Positions 1-8,915 of a DNA stretch of 50,254 nt are shown piece by piece. Source of the DNA: Amycolatopsis circi (lineage in GTDB: Bacteria; Actinomycetota; Actinomycetes; Mycobacteriales; Pseudonocardiaceae); the NCBI RefSeq assembly GCF_003385235.1, contig NZ_PQIA01000064.1, forward strand, positions 1 through 50,254, read 5' to 3'. Position numbers and translations under genes: made by a program. Within the stretch, counting starts at the first letter, position 1. Each line of letters begins with the position of its first letter. The notes under the pieces were generated by a model. That model saw nothing but the letters and a program-made list of their open reading frames with translations. It did no database searches and was not told the DNA's origin.

Positions 1-32
1 AAGGAACAGCCCCAAAGGTTGTTTGTGCTGAG

Positions 33-87
33 GGTTCGGGGGTGCTTGTCAAGGCGGGAAAGATGCCTTGACAAGCACCCCCGAACC
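33..87. repeat. Perfect 23-bp inverted repeat (hairpin)
   Basis: Positions 33-55 are exactly complementary to 65-87, separated by a 9-base loop (56-64). Transcribed, this is a very stable hairpin. It has no T-run, so it is either a rho-independent-like barrier at the end of a gene left of the window or a member of the dispersed palindromes that follow. Its sequence is unrelated to the CCGTGAGGGG family. Confidence 0.85.
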
Positions 88-204
88 GCAGGGAGGCTTC
101 GTATCGGGGTGCGGGGAGGGGCTGGGTGCCTCGCTCGTTGGGTGCGTCGCTGCCGGTTGGTGTGGGTGGGTGGTCCGTGAAGGGCTCCTTGAGGGAATCT
201 GAGG

Positions 205-225
205 CCGTGAAGGGGCCCCTCACGG
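205..225. repeat. Short palindromic repeat, CCGTGA family
   Basis: A 21-bp near-palindrome that begins CCGTGA and ends TCACGG. A partial copy of the same family (GTGAAGGGCTCC followed by TTGAGGGAATC) lies just upstream at about 176-201. Together they look like one half-element plus one short element. Confidence 0.6.
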
Positions 226-245
226 ACTATCGCCGCCGCCAGAAA

Positions 246-297
246 GCCGTGAAGGGCTCCTTGCGGGAATCAGATTCCCTCAAGGGGTCCCTCACGG
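246..297. repeat. Imperfect palindrome, GTGAAGGGCTCC family
   Basis: The left arm carries GTGAAGGGCTCCTTGCGGG and the right arm CCCTCAAGGGGTCCCTCAC, with ATTC/GAATC at the centre. A few mismatches separate the arms. It is the same family as the perfect copy at 50046-50096. Confidence 0.7.
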
Positions 298-401
298 ACT
301 GGTGCGGGGCAATGCCAGGGACTTAAGGCGGCGCCGTGGGTGCGGTTCGAAGTGTGCCTGTCCTGGTCGTCGGGGTTGGCGAGGCGGGCGCGGGGTTTGC
401 T

Positions 402-456
402 GTCCGTGAGGGGAACCCTGAGGGACTCTGAGTCCCTCAGGGTTCCCCTCACGGAC
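402..456. repeat. Perfect 27-bp-arm palindrome, GTGAGGGGAACC family
   Basis: Positions 402-428 and 430-456 are perfect reverse complements around a single central base (429). A loop of one base is too small for an RNA hairpin tip, so only the outer arms would pair. Near-identical copies occur at 11849-11897 and, decayed, at 575-624 and 50119-50167. Confidence 0.9.
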
Positions 457-574
457 GCGCGGAAGCGGCTAGGTGGGCCTAGGTCGGGCGTTTCGGCGGA
501 AGTGACGTCCTTTGTGGACGGTAGGTGGGCTGAGGCCACGCCGCTTAAGTCCCTGGCATTGGACTGGTGCGGGT

Positions 575-624
575 CGTGAGGGGAACCCTGCGGGACTCTG
601 GGTCTGTGAGGGTTCCCCTCACGG
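575..624. repeat. Decayed GTGAGGGGAACC palindrome after geosmin synthase
   Basis: The outer arms (CGTGAGGGGAACCCTG and the reverse complement ending CCCCTCACG) are kept but the middle has diverged. It lies two bases beyond the stop codon of the leftward geosmin synthase gene and may serve as its terminator. Positions 1-626 otherwise hold no convincing gene. Confidence 0.7.
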
Positions 625-626
625 CG

Positions 627-2948
627 TTAGAGGGGGGTGGTGCTGGGGATGCGCAGGGATTTGGTGCCTAGGCCGGTCGGGCCGCTGGGGTGTTGGCGCG
701 GTTCTGCGCCGATCGCGACGGGAGGGGTGCCGGTGCAGCCTGGATGCAGCAGGGCTTGGCGGGCGGCAGGTGGTTTCGTGGCGTCGCTCGGCTCGGAGGG
801 TGCTTCTGCGGGGAAGCGTGCGTCTCGGACTCGGTCCAGTTCTTCGTCTGTGTACCGGGCGGATTCGTGGTGCCAGTTCGCGATCCCGGTCATCAGGTTC
901 TTCAGCAGGTCCGCGTAATCGGTGAGAGTGTCCTGAGCCGCCGCGTCCAGGCTGTAGTCGGCGAACAGGCCCGGCAGTCCGACGTCGACCGCGTGTCGGA
1001 ATTCGGTCAGTCTTGCTTCTGCCAGGTTGGCGACTATGCGCAGGGCTTGATCTTGTTCTACGTCCAGGAAAGATCGTACTACCAGCACGGCATTGTGCAA
1101 GCCGCCTTCGTATTCTATTTCCTTGCGGTAGGAGAACAAATCGTTGATCAGCCAGGCGTAGTCGGCAGCCGAATCTTCCAGTGCTTCGATGACTCGGTTC
1201 CGGTGGATTTCCGGGGGCACGGTGCGGCTGTTGGTGAGCCGGCTGATGCTTGTCACCAGGTCGGAACCGAAGGTGCGGCGGCGCATTTCGACGTAATCGA
1301 TCGGGTCGGAGATGCGGTTTTGGGCTTGGTTGGCCAGTTCCCACACCCAGGCGTCGAGCATGGTCTCGACCGTGCAGCGGAAGGCTTCGCGGTCGGTGGC
1401 GCTCAGCGGGCCGGTGGTGCGTTGCCACAGGTCTGCCAGGCCGGTTTCCAGTGCGGTCAGCGGTGGTGGCGGAGGGGCGCCGTCGGTGGGCATGAAGAGT
1501 TTGAGTCGTTCGGTGGCCAGTTTGGCTGCTGGCAGGTCGTTGGCGAAGACTTCCGGGTAGTAGTCGTCGGCGTAGGTGCCCCAGGTTAGCCAGTCGATGG
1601 TGAGGGACAGTTGTTCCTCGGATGCGTCGGGGCAGATGCCCGCGGCGGCCAGCGGTACGTCGGAGGCGCGCAGGCGGGTGGCGTCCCAGACTTGTTCGGA
1701 CAGCAAGCCCATTCGTTGCGGCCAATCGGCGATTTTCTTGCGTTCGGCGGCTAGGTGCGGGCTTAAGCGCAGAGGGAACGGCAAAGGCAGGGCGGGCAGG
1801 GGGACTGGGCCCAGTTGCTCGTAGGGCTGGTGGGTGAAGGCCCGCGTGCGTTGGGGTGCGGTGGCGGCGACGGAGCGGAAGATCCGGGCAGCGGAGGTGC
1901 CTAGTCCGGACGGGCCGCCTAGCAACTCTGGGCCGCCGTGGGCGGCTAGGGCGCCTTCGTTCATGTAGCGGCTTGAGCGCAGATGCCATTCGTGTCCGCC
2001 GGATTGCCAGTCTTGCAAGCCTTTGACGTAGGCGAACGTTTCGGCTCGTCCGGCGGGTGGTACGCCGTGTTCGTCGGAGAGGGCGGGGATTTCGGTCAGT
2101 GCGGTGTGTTCGAATTGGTGCAGGCGCGAGGTCAGGAGGTCGTTTACCGCGTCGGCGGCCTCTTGGGTGGTGCAGCCTAGGAACTTTTCGAAGACCAGGA
2201 CGCTGTTGGACAGTTCGCCCTCGTCTTCGACTTCGCGCTGGTAGGAGAACAGGTCGTTGCGTAGGTGTACGGCGTCGGCGAAGCAGTCGCGCAGGACTTC
2301 CATCGGGCGCTTAGCCGCGATTTCGTCTGGGACTTCGGCATTCAAAGAATGTTCGATCAGGTTGGCCGACCACGGTGCGCCGCCGACTTTGCGCCGCATC
2401 GCGACGTATTCGATCGGGTTCGCGACGCGGCCCTCGTTCATGTTGGCGAGTTCCCACAGCGATTCGTCGAGCAGGTTGCGGGTGCTTTCACGGAAGCGTC
2501 GCCGCCAAGCTGCTGAGCGGTGTGGCACGGTGCGGTTCCACAGGTCGGTCAGGCCGCGTTCTACCGGATTTTCCGGGGTTTCGGTGATCGCACCTTCGGC
2601 GGGCATGAAGCGGGCGATGCGGTCTAGGTACGCGCGGGCGTGCTCGATGTCGCCGGTGCGTTTGAAGAGTTCCAGGAAATGGTCGTCGAAGTAGAAGACC
2701 CAGACGTACCAGTCGGTGACGAGGTCCAGTTCCCGCGGGGCGGCGTCGGGGTGGGTGTAGGAGCACAGCAGGGCGTAGTCGTGGGAGTCGAGGTCGTGTT
2801 CGTTCCAGATGACGGTGCCGTGCTGGGGCACGTCGATCATGTCCATCGAGTATGCCCACGCCTTGCTGTGCTTCCGTGCCTCGTCGAGGTGCGGGTTCAG
2901 CCGGGCCGGATAGGACAGATAGAACTCGGGCAGGACGAACGGCTGCAC
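627..2948 (-). CDS. geoA: Geosmin synthase (germacradienol/geosmin synthase)
   Basis: Bifunctional class I terpene synthase of 773 residues. In the known family the N-terminal domain cyclises farnesyl diphosphate to germacradienol and the C-terminal domain turns this into geosmin with loss of acetone. Both domains are visible. The N-terminal domain has the metal-binding DDHFLE at about residues 88-93 and the NSE motif NDLFSYQREVEDE at about 231. The C-terminal domain has the weaker DDYYPE and NDLFSYRKEIEYE. Early residues FYLSYPARLNPHL are typical of the family. I chose the GTG at 2948 because GAGGGAG lies a few bases upstream and the protein then starts VQPFVLPEF as relatives do; an in-frame GTG at 2981 lacks this. 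It is transcribed away from the sugar-use locus. The C-terminal tail is somewhat longer than in typical relatives. Confidence 0.95.
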   Translation of the reverse strand: MQPFVLPEFYLSYPARLNPHLDEARKHSKAWAYSMDMIDVPQHGTVIWNEHDLDSHDYALLCSYTHPDAAPRELDLVTDWYVWVFYFDDHFLELFKRTGDIEHARAYLDRIARFMPAEGAITETPENPVERGLTDLWNRTVPHRSAAWRRRFRESTRNLLDESLWELANMNEGRVANPIEYVAMRRKVGGAPWSANLIEHSLNAEVPDEIAAKRPMEVLRDCFADAVHLRNDLFSYQREVEDEGELSNSVLVFEKFLGCTTQEAADAVNDLLTSRLHQFEHTALTEIPALSDEHGVPPAGRAETFAYVKGLQDWQSGGHEWHLRSSRYMNEGALAAHGGPELLGGPSGLGTSAARIFRSVAATAPQRTRAFTHQPYEQLGPVPLPALPLPFPLRLSPHLAAERKKIADWPQRMGLLSEQVWDATRLRASDVPLAAAGICPDASEEQLSLTIDWLTWGTYADDYYPEVFANDLPAAKLATERLKLFMPTDGAPPPPPLTALETGLADLWQRTTGPLSATDREAFRCTVETMLDAWVWELANQAQNRISDPIDYVEMRRRTFGSDLVTSISRLTNSRTVPPEIHRNRVIEALEDSAADYAWLINDLFSYRKEIEYEGGLHNAVLVVRSFLDVEQDQALRIVANLAEARLTEFRHAVDVGLPGLFADYSLDAAAQDTLTDYADLLKNLMTGIANWHHESARYTDEELDRVRDARFPAEAPSEPSDATKPPAARQALLHPGCTGTPPVAIGAEPRQHPSGPTGLGTKSLRIPSTTPL

Positions 2949-3320
2949 GCGTGCTCCCTCGTCGCGGGGTACCGACTCCACGAGGCAAACAGACCCGACC
3001 GGCGCGGCGGAAGCCCTGCCACTCCGCCGTCGCGGGGGATCGCCCGGGCGGCCCAGCGCGGCCCGTCGCGGGGTCGCCGCTGCGTGCTGTCGCGTCGCTC
3101 GTCGGTGGACCGCGAGCCGACATCCGGGTGCGGGCGGCAGCGGTAGTTGTCCGCCGGACAGTTTCTTGCAACGTGTGCAAATTGGAGTATTCTCGGTTTT
3201 TCACACGATGGCAAAGCGGCCGGATCCGGGACGGTCACCTCTTCGAGAAGCCCAGCGGTGTGGTGCGCGGGAGGGGTCGCCAGGAGGTTGTGGCGCCGTC
3301 CCGTCCTAGGAGTGACGCTC
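2949..3320. other. Intergenic region with divergent promoters
   Basis: This 372-bp stretch separates the leftward geosmin synthase from the rightward secreted glycosidase. I see no convincing gene in it. Its notable content is the LacI-type operator and promoter at 3166-3193. No obvious promoter elements for geoA were recognised. Confidence 0.6.
3166..3193 (+). promoter_or_regulatory. Promoter with LacI-type operator over the -35
   Basis: The operator TTGCAACGTGTGCAA occupies 3166-3180 and is the exact reverse complement of the site at 10387-10401 next to the LacI-family gene. Its first six bases TTGCAA can act as a -35 box, followed after 16 bp by TATTCT (3188-3193) as a -10. Repressor bound here would block RNA polymerase for the secreted glycosidase at 3321. 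Confidence 0.75.
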
Positions 3321-4988
3321 ATGTCGCCTGGTCCCCTCACTTCCCCTTCCCGGCCGAGACGGCGAGGCGCGCTGGTCGCCGCTGTCGTGCTCGGCGCCGC
3401 GCTCACGGCCGCGTTTCCGGCGGGCACCGCCACCGCGGCCACCACCTCCGGCGGAGTGCTTTACCGGCCCAGCACCGCCAGTGGTTCCACTGAGGACGCG
3501 AGCTATCCGCGCGTCATCCGCCTCGCGCACAACGGCAGTGCGAACGGCACCCTGCTGTCCACTTTCTCGCACTCCGGCACCGGTGTCGGGAAGGCGAACT
3601 TCCCGGTCTACCGCTCGACCGACAACGGCGTCACCTGGACGTCCTCGCCGATCAGCACAGTCACCGACACCCAGCACGGCTGGGATCTCGACGGTCCGAC
3701 GCTGTACGAACTGCCGCGCGCCGAAGGATCGCTCCCGGCCGGCACGCTGCTCGCCGCGGGCACTGCCTGGAACCACGGCGACTACACGCAGCAGGCGGTC
3801 GAGGTCTTCGTGTCCACCAACCAGGGCGCGAGCTGGACTTACCGCAGTTCGTGCGCGGCCGAGTCCGGGATGGCCAACACGATCGGCCACGGCATCTGGG
3901 AACCGGAGTTCGCCACCACCGACCACGGGCTCATCTGCTACTTCTCCGACGAACGCCCGTCGGTGAACAACTACGCCCAGGTCCTCGCCCACGCGGTCTC
4001 CACCGACGGAGGCCTGACGTGGGGCAACGAGGTCTACGACGTCGCGGTGCAGAACGGCGTCGAGCGGCCCGGGATGGCCACCGTCGTCCCGTTGCCCAAC
4101 GGCACCTACGCGATGACCTACGAGGACTGCAAAGCCGGCTTCGATCCGGACCAGGCTTGCGACGTCTACCTCAAGACGTCCCCGGACGCCGAAGCGTGGA
4201 ATCCCGGCAGCCTCGGCACCCGGATCGAGACCGCCGACCACCGGTTCCTGCTGCACACGCCGTACCTGACCTGGTCGCCGGCGGGCGGCGCTAACGGGAC
4301 TCTCGTCGCGTCCGGACAGCGCGTCGTCGCGGGCACGGACGGCTCGCTGGCGGTCCAGCCGGAGGACGGGCACGTGCTCTTCGTGAACCGGAACCTCGGA
4401 TCCGGTGCCTGGCAAGAGATCACCACACCGGTGACCACCGCGCCGACCGGCGGTTACGACGCGGGCGAGACCGCCTGCGCCGGGTACAGTTCGCCGCTGC
4501 TCGGCGCGCTGTCGGGCAACACCTTCCTGATGCTCGCGGGCACGCATTTGTCCACCGGCAAATGCGAAACGGACTTCGGCACGGCGACCTTGCCGAACGC
4601 ACAGGGCCAGATCACCGGTCCCGGCACCACCGGCAAGTGCGTTGACGTCAACACCAACACGTCGGTCAACGGCAACGCGGTGCAGCTCTACACCTGCGGT
4701 ATCGCGACCGGTCAGCAGTGGTCGCTGGAAACCGACGGCACGATCCGGGCTTTCGACAAGTGCCTGAACATCGTCGGCGGCGGCACCGCGAATTCGTCCA
4801 AAGTGGAGCTTCGCGACTGTCTCGGTACGCCTGCGCAGCAATGGCAGGCAAGGGCGGACGGGTCGATCTACAACCCGCAGTCCGGCCGGTGCCTTGACGA
4901 TCCGCAGGCCCAGACCGCGGACGGCACGCAGTTGCAGATCTATGACTGCAACGGCTTGTTCACTCAGGTCTGGCACGTCCCAGCCTGA
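3321..4988 (+). CDS. Secreted sialidase-like glycosidase with ricin-type lectin domain
   Basis: A 555-residue exported protein. The ATG at 3321 follows AGGAG by eight bases and opens a signal peptide: RPRRR, a hydrophobic stretch, then an Ala-rich cleavage region ending ATAA near residue 40. The body has Asp-box repeats of BNR/sialidase-type beta-propellers (STDNGVTW, STNQGASW, STDGGLTW) and an early YPRVIRL. This fits the sialidase/GH93-like superfamily; the substrate cannot be read from sequence. Residues about 434-555 are a beta-trefoil ricin B (CBM13) carbohydrate-binding domain with QQW repeats and paired cysteines. The gene is under the operator shared with the ABC importer, so it probably releases sugars that the importer brings in. 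It converges on the GH2 gene, with a terminator between. Confidence 0.85.
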   Translation: MSPGPLTSPSRPRRRGALVAAVVLGAALTAAFPAGTATAATTSGGVLYRPSTASGSTEDASYPRVIRLAHNGSANGTLLSTFSHSGTGVGKANFPVYRSTDNGVTWTSSPISTVTDTQHGWDLDGPTLYELPRAEGSLPAGTLLAAGTAWNHGDYTQQAVEVFVSTNQGASWTYRSSCAAESGMANTIGHGIWEPEFATTDHGLICYFSDERPSVNNYAQVLAHAVSTDGGLTWGNEVYDVAVQNGVERPGMATVVPLPNGTYAMTYEDCKAGFDPDQACDVYLKTSPDAEAWNPGSLGTRIETADHRFLLHTPYLTWSPAGGANGTLVASGQRVVAGTDGSLAVQPEDGHVLFVNRNLGSGAWQEITTPVTTAPTGGYDAGETACAGYSSPLLGALSGNTFLMLAGTHLSTGKCETDFGTATLPNAQGQITGPGTTGKCVDVNTNTSVNGNAVQLYTCGIATGQQWSLETDGTIRAFDKCLNIVGGGTANSSKVELRDCLGTPAQQWQARADGSIYNPQSGRCLDDPQAQTADGTQLQIYDCNGLFTQVWHVPA

Positions 4989-4991
4989 TGA

Positions 4992-5024
4992 GAAAGGGCG
5001 GCCAGCTCAGCTGGCCGCCCTTTC
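4992..5024. terminator. Bidirectional terminator between convergent glycosidases
   Basis: Perfect 16-bp inverted repeat (4992-5007 and 5009-5024) with A-rich left and T-rich right edges (GAAAGGG / CCCTTTC). It lies between the stop of the secreted glycosidase and the stop of the GH2 gene, and can terminate transcripts from both sides. Confidence 0.85.
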
Positions 5025-5035
5025 CCCTTAACGGA

Positions 5036-7090
5036 TCAGTCTCGCGCACCCCGCCGGTTCAATTCCTCGACGACCGCCGCGTCCACAAAGGTCCGGGCGG
5101 TCACCTTGCCGTCCGTTTCCAGCCACAGGTGCAGTCGCGCCGGACCGCCCGGAGCCGGGACGGTCAGCGGGAACGCGTCGCTGAGCCGGAACGGTTTCGC
5201 TTGCGCGGCAAGGGAAGCCGAGGCCGGAGGCAGATTGCGCGAACCTGACGCGCCCCATCCGGCGTGCAGAGTTCCCGCGATCGGCTCCTGGCCGGTGTGC
5301 GAGACGTGCACGTCGAGGGTCAACGGTTCCGTCGGGACCGGCAGGTCGGCACCCGCGTGCGCGGGCACGAGGTCGACGACCAGGGTGGTCGCCGCGAAGG
5401 CGTCGGCCGGGTTGAGCCCGCCCCAGTCCTTCGGCCGCCGGTGCGTGTCCAGCAGGCCCGCCATTTCGTGTTCCACGTCGGTCAGTTCGGTGTAGATATA
5501 GCCGGAAAACCGGTCGTGCCTGCGGATTTCCTGGGTCTGCCAGCGTACGTGCCACGCCCGCTCCAGGCTGGTGAACCCCGCGCCGTACTCGCTGTTCAGC
5601 ACCGGCACGCCGGAGCGCGGGAAATCGGCGGAACCATAGAACGATTTGTCGACCAGGAAATCCGGCCGGAGCTTGACCTCGAACGACTCCCGCTCGCCGG
5701 ACGCGAGCGCGGCGAGGTTTTCCGCCCAGTTGCGCGGATTCTCGTCGTAGTAGTGCCAGTCGACCAGGTCGGTCTTCACGTGCGCCCAGCCGGAGTTCTC
5801 CACGATCGGCCGGGTGTCGTCGAGCGAGCGCATGAGGTCGTAGGCGCGCACGGCCGCGGCGGCGCGCTCCGGGCTGCCCGGGATGTCCCAGTCCAGGCCC
5901 CATTCTTCGTTGTACAGACCCCAGATCACGATCGACGGATGGTTGCCGTCGCGCCGGACCAGGTCCGGCAGTTGCGCCTCAAAGGCCGCCGCGGCGGCCG
6001 GGCTGAACCGGCTCGGAGCGGGCGGTTCGGCCCAGATCAGCATCCCGATCCGGTCGGCGTGGTCGAGCCATCGCGGTTCCTCTGCCTTGAGATGCTTGCG
6101 CACCAGCGAAAAACCGAGTTCCCGCGCGAGTTCGAGGTCGTGGACCAGCGCTTCGTCGTCCGGTGCGGTGAGCCCGGACTCGGGCCAGTAACCCTGGTCG
6201 AGCACGCCGCGCACATACAGCCGTTCTCCGTTGAGATACAACGCTTCGCCGCGCGTTTCGATCCGGCGAAGCCCACCGGTCACGGTCAGCCGGTCGGCGT
6301 AATCGCCTTCGCCGACGGTCAGCGCGATGGAGTACAGGTGCGGCGATTCCGGGCTCCACACTTGCGGCGACGGAACCTCCAGGCGACCGGAGAACCGCCC
6401 GTCCCGCACCGAAAGGACGGTCTCGCGGCCCTCCAGGAGCGCAATCACGGCGGCGCTGTCCGGAGCGTCCCCAGCAAGTTCGCCCGCGATGTCGAAGCCG
6501 GTCAGCGAATCCCCGCGCACGGAAACCTCGGCGGCGTAGGTGCGTCCGCGTGCCTCTAGCCAGACGCTCTGCCAGATTCCGGACGTCGGCGTAAAGGAGA
6601 CGCCGTCGTAGTCGTCTCGCGGGATCGAGCGCTGTTTGCCGTGCGGGATTTCGCGTTTGTCCGCGGGCGCATCGACCTCAACGGTCAACTCGGCGGATTG
6701 GCCTGGCTCCAGCACGTCCGTGACGTCGAACTCGAACGAGCTGTGTCCGCCGACGTGTGAACCGAGGGGCGTCCCGTTGATCGAGACGACCGCCCGGTGA
6801 TGCACCGCGCCGAAGCACAGCGCCACCCGGCGTCCTGTCCACTCCGCCGGAACCGTGACCGTTCGCGTGTAGACCGCGTGTTCCAGCCAGGTGCGATGCA
6901 CGCCGGAAGCCGCGGTCTCCCAAGCGAACGGCACAGTGATCGACTCGGGCGCACCGTCGGCTGCGGCGAACCGCCAGCGGCCGTTGAGGCTCAGCCATCT
7001 CGTGGACCGGTCCCGGTCGGGACGCGGATACCCCGGCCGCGGGACCGCCTCCCCAGCGATCGGAGCGGCGGCGTTCTCGGCAATCGTCAT
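5036..7090 (-). CDS. Glycoside hydrolase family 2 protein
   Basis: A 684-residue cytoplasmic retaining beta-glycosidase (beta-galactosidase/glucuronidase/mannosidase superfamily). The jelly-roll sugar-binding domain (about 30-180, with WLSLNGRWRF and SGIWQSVWLE), an Ig-like domain and a TIM barrel are visible in order. The acid/base Glu is E395 in GLYNEEW and the nucleophile is E501 in LNSEYGAG, both in the expected places. No signal peptide is present. It is the last gene of the ABC importer operon (three bases after the permease at 7094) and would cleave the imported oligosaccharide. Exact sugar specificity is not decidable from the sequence alone. Confidence 0.9.
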   Translation of the reverse strand: MTIAENAAAPIAGEAVPRPGYPRPDRDRSTRWLSLNGRWRFAAADGAPESITVPFAWETAASGVHRTWLEHAVYTRTVTVPAEWTGRRVALCFGAVHHRAVVSINGTPLGSHVGGHSSFEFDVTDVLEPGQSAELTVEVDAPADKREIPHGKQRSIPRDDYDGVSFTPTSGIWQSVWLEARGRTYAAEVSVRGDSLTGFDIAGELAGDAPDSAAVIALLEGRETVLSVRDGRFSGRLEVPSPQVWSPESPHLYSIALTVGEGDYADRLTVTGGLRRIETRGEALYLNGERLYVRGVLDQGYWPESGLTAPDDEALVHDLELARELGFSLVRKHLKAEEPRWLDHADRIGMLIWAEPPAPSRFSPAAAAAFEAQLPDLVRRDGNHPSIVIWGLYNEEWGLDWDIPGSPERAAAAVRAYDLMRSLDDTRPIVENSGWAHVKTDLVDWHYYDENPRNWAENLAALASGERESFEVKLRPDFLVDKSFYGSADFPRSGVPVLNSEYGAGFTSLERAWHVRWQTQEIRRHDRFSGYIYTELTDVEHEMAGLLDTHRRPKDWGGLNPADAFAATTLVVDLVPAHAGADLPVPTEPLTLDVHVSHTGQEPIAGTLHAGWGASGSRNLPPASASLAAQAKPFRLSDAFPLTVPAPGGPARLHLWLETDGKVTARTFVDAAVVEELNRRGARD

Positions 7091-7093
7091 GTG

Positions 7094-7963
7094 TCAGCCC
7101 TTTACGCTTCCGGCGAGGATGCCGTTGATGAAGTGCTTCTGCAGCACGATGAACAGGATCAGCAGCGGGACGAGCGCGATCGACGCGGCGGCGAGCAGTT
7201 CGCCGGTGATGGTCGCGTAATCGGACCCCACCCGGTTGCCCGAGATGTTCTGGGCGAGCGTCGAAAGAACCACCTGGAGAGTGGCCATCCGGCTGGAACT
7301 GGCCGCGACGACCGGCCAGACGAAATCGTTGTAGATGTTCATGATCGTCAGCACGCCGAGCCCGGCGAGACCCGGCCGGATCGCCGGGACCACCACGCGC
7401 CGGAAGATGCCGAACTCGCCGCAGCCGTCGACGCGGGCGGCGTCGAGCAGTTCGTCCGGCACCGCCGCGATCACCTGGCGCATCCAGAAGATCGCGAACG
7501 CGTCGACCGAACCGGGCAGGATCAGCGCCTGGTAGGTGTTGACCCAGCCGAGTTCCTTCATCTCCAGCAGCAGCGGGATGACGAGCACGATCGTCGGCAG
7601 CATCAGAGTGAGCAGCACCGCGCCGAAGATCAGGTTCCGGCCCGCGAAACGGTATTTCGCGAACGCGTAGGCCGCCAGCGGCGCGCAGAACATCGTGATC
7701 GCGCCCTTCGCCACGAGCACGATGCCGGTGTTGAGGAACCCGCTGCCGATCGGGACGTCCTGGAACATCCCGCGGAAATTGGCGAGGGTGAAGGTCGCCG
7801 GGTCGAACGCGAGCGGATTCCGGATGATCTCGCCCGCCGGTTTGAACGACGACAGGATCGCCCACGCCACCGGCGCGAGCAGGGCGACGGTCAGCACGAG
7901 CAGGAACGCGTGCGAGCCGAGCAGCGGCCGGGCCCGTCGTTCACGGACGCCGAGTGCGGTCAT
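7094..7963 (-). CDS. Carbohydrate ABC transporter permease, MalG type
   Basis: 289-residue integral membrane subunit of a CUT1-family sugar importer. It has about six hydrophobic segments and the cytoplasmic EAA loop in the form DAARVDGCGEFGIFRRV, which contacts the ATPase. It lies one base from the stop of the partner permease and directly before the GH2 gene, so it is cotranscribed. No ATPase gene lies in the operon. As in many actinomycetes a shared MsiK-like ATPase encoded elsewhere probably powers it; this is inference. Confidence 0.93.
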   Translation of the reverse strand: MTALGVRERRARPLLGSHAFLLVLTVALLAPVAWAILSSFKPAGEIIRNPLAFDPATFTLANFRGMFQDVPIGSGFLNTGIVLVAKGAITMFCAPLAAYAFAKYRFAGRNLIFGAVLLTLMLPTIVLVIPLLLEMKELGWVNTYQALILPGSVDAFAIFWMRQVIAAVPDELLDAARVDGCGEFGIFRRVVVPAIRPGLAGLGVLTIMNIYNDFVWPVVAASSSRMATLQVVLSTLAQNISGNRVGSDYATITGELLAAASIALVPLLILFIVLQKHFINGILAGSVKG

Positions 7964-7964
7964 C

Positions 7965-8915
7965 TCAATCCTCCGCTCGGAGCAGCCGGACGAAAAGCAA
8001 CGACACCGCCATCACGACGATCACCAGCAGGAACGAGTTCGCCGCCCCGGTGCCGAGATCCGCGCGGGTGATGTGGTTGTAGAGGTAGAGCCCGGCCGTG
8101 GTGGTCGAGTTGTACGGCCCGCCTTTCGTCACCACATACGGCTCGGCGAACATCTGGAACACCGCCAGCGTCTGCAAAACGAGGCTGAACATCAGCGAGC
8201 GGCGCAGCAGCGGAACGGTGATCGACCACAGCTGCCGCATCCGGCCCGCGCCGTCGAGCGAGGCCGCCTCGTAAAGGCCGCGGTCGATCTGCTGGAGTCC
8301 AGAAAGGACGATCAGGATCACGAACCCGGTGGTCTTCCAGAGGAACAGCAACGCGAGCGTCGGCTTCGCCCACCCGCTCGTCACGAGCCAGCCGACCGGC
8401 GGGAGGCCGACCGCGCCGAGCATCGCGTTCACCGCGCCGTTGTTCTGGTCGAACAGCACGATCCAGATCTGCGCGACCGCGACCAGCGGCGTCACGAACG
8501 GCACGACGAACGCCACCCGGTAGAACCCGCGCAGCCGCTTGATCGCGTTGAGCAGCACCGCCACGAGCACCGCCAGCACCAGCTGCGCCGGGACGATCAA
8601 CAGCCACAGCACGCCGGAATTGCCGAGCGACGACCAGAATCCGCTGCTGGTCAGCAGATAGCGGTAGTTGTCGAGGCCGATCCAGTGCGCGGCACCGGAT
8701 CCGTGCCAGTCGGTGAAGCTCAGACGCAGCGTGAAGAACAACGGGTAGACGCTGAAAGCCAAGAACACCAAGACAAACGGCAGCACGAACACATACGGCG
8801 CGAGGAGGCGGCGCAACGGAAGCGTGTGCCGTCGACGGCGCGGTGTCCGGGTGCGCGGCTCGACGGCCGGTTCCCGGAACACCTTCGCTGCGGGAGAAAC
8901 GGAACGAGTGGTCAT
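7965..8915 (-). CDS. Carbohydrate ABC transporter permease, MalF type
   Basis: 316-residue membrane subunit, partner of the downstream permease. The EAA loop reads EAASLDGAGRMRQLWSITVP, and a basic N-terminal tail (TPRRRRH) precedes the first membrane helix. The ATG at 8915 overlaps the stop of the binding-protein gene (ATGA), a typical coupled start. A longer open frame extends to 9434 but lies inside the binding-protein gene and is rejected. Confidence 0.93.
   Translation of the reverse strand: MTTRSVSPAAKVFREPAVEPRTRTPRRRRHTLPLRRLLAPYVFVLPFVLVFLAFSVYPLFFTLRLSFTDWHGSGAAHWIGLDNYRYLLTSSGFWSSLGNSGVLWLLIVPAQLVLAVLVAVLLNAIKRLRGFYRVAFVVPFVTPLVAVAQIWIVLFDQNNGAVNAMLGAVGLPPVGWLVTSGWAKPTLALLFLWKTTGFVILIVLSGLQQIDRGLYEAASLDGAGRMRQLWSITVPLLRRSLMFSLVLQTLAVFQMFAEPYVVTKGGPYNSTTTAGLYLYNHITRADLGTGAANSFLLVIVVMAVSLLFVRLLRAED

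Noticed and set aside
619..1989. 456-residue leftward frame overlapping geosmin synthase
   Set aside because: It is an Arg/Pro-rich shadow in another frame of the geosmin synthase gene, which has clear family motifs.
5264..6559. 431-residue rightward frame within the GH2 gene
   Set aside because: Shadow frame; the GH2 frame has catalytic motifs and the operon context.
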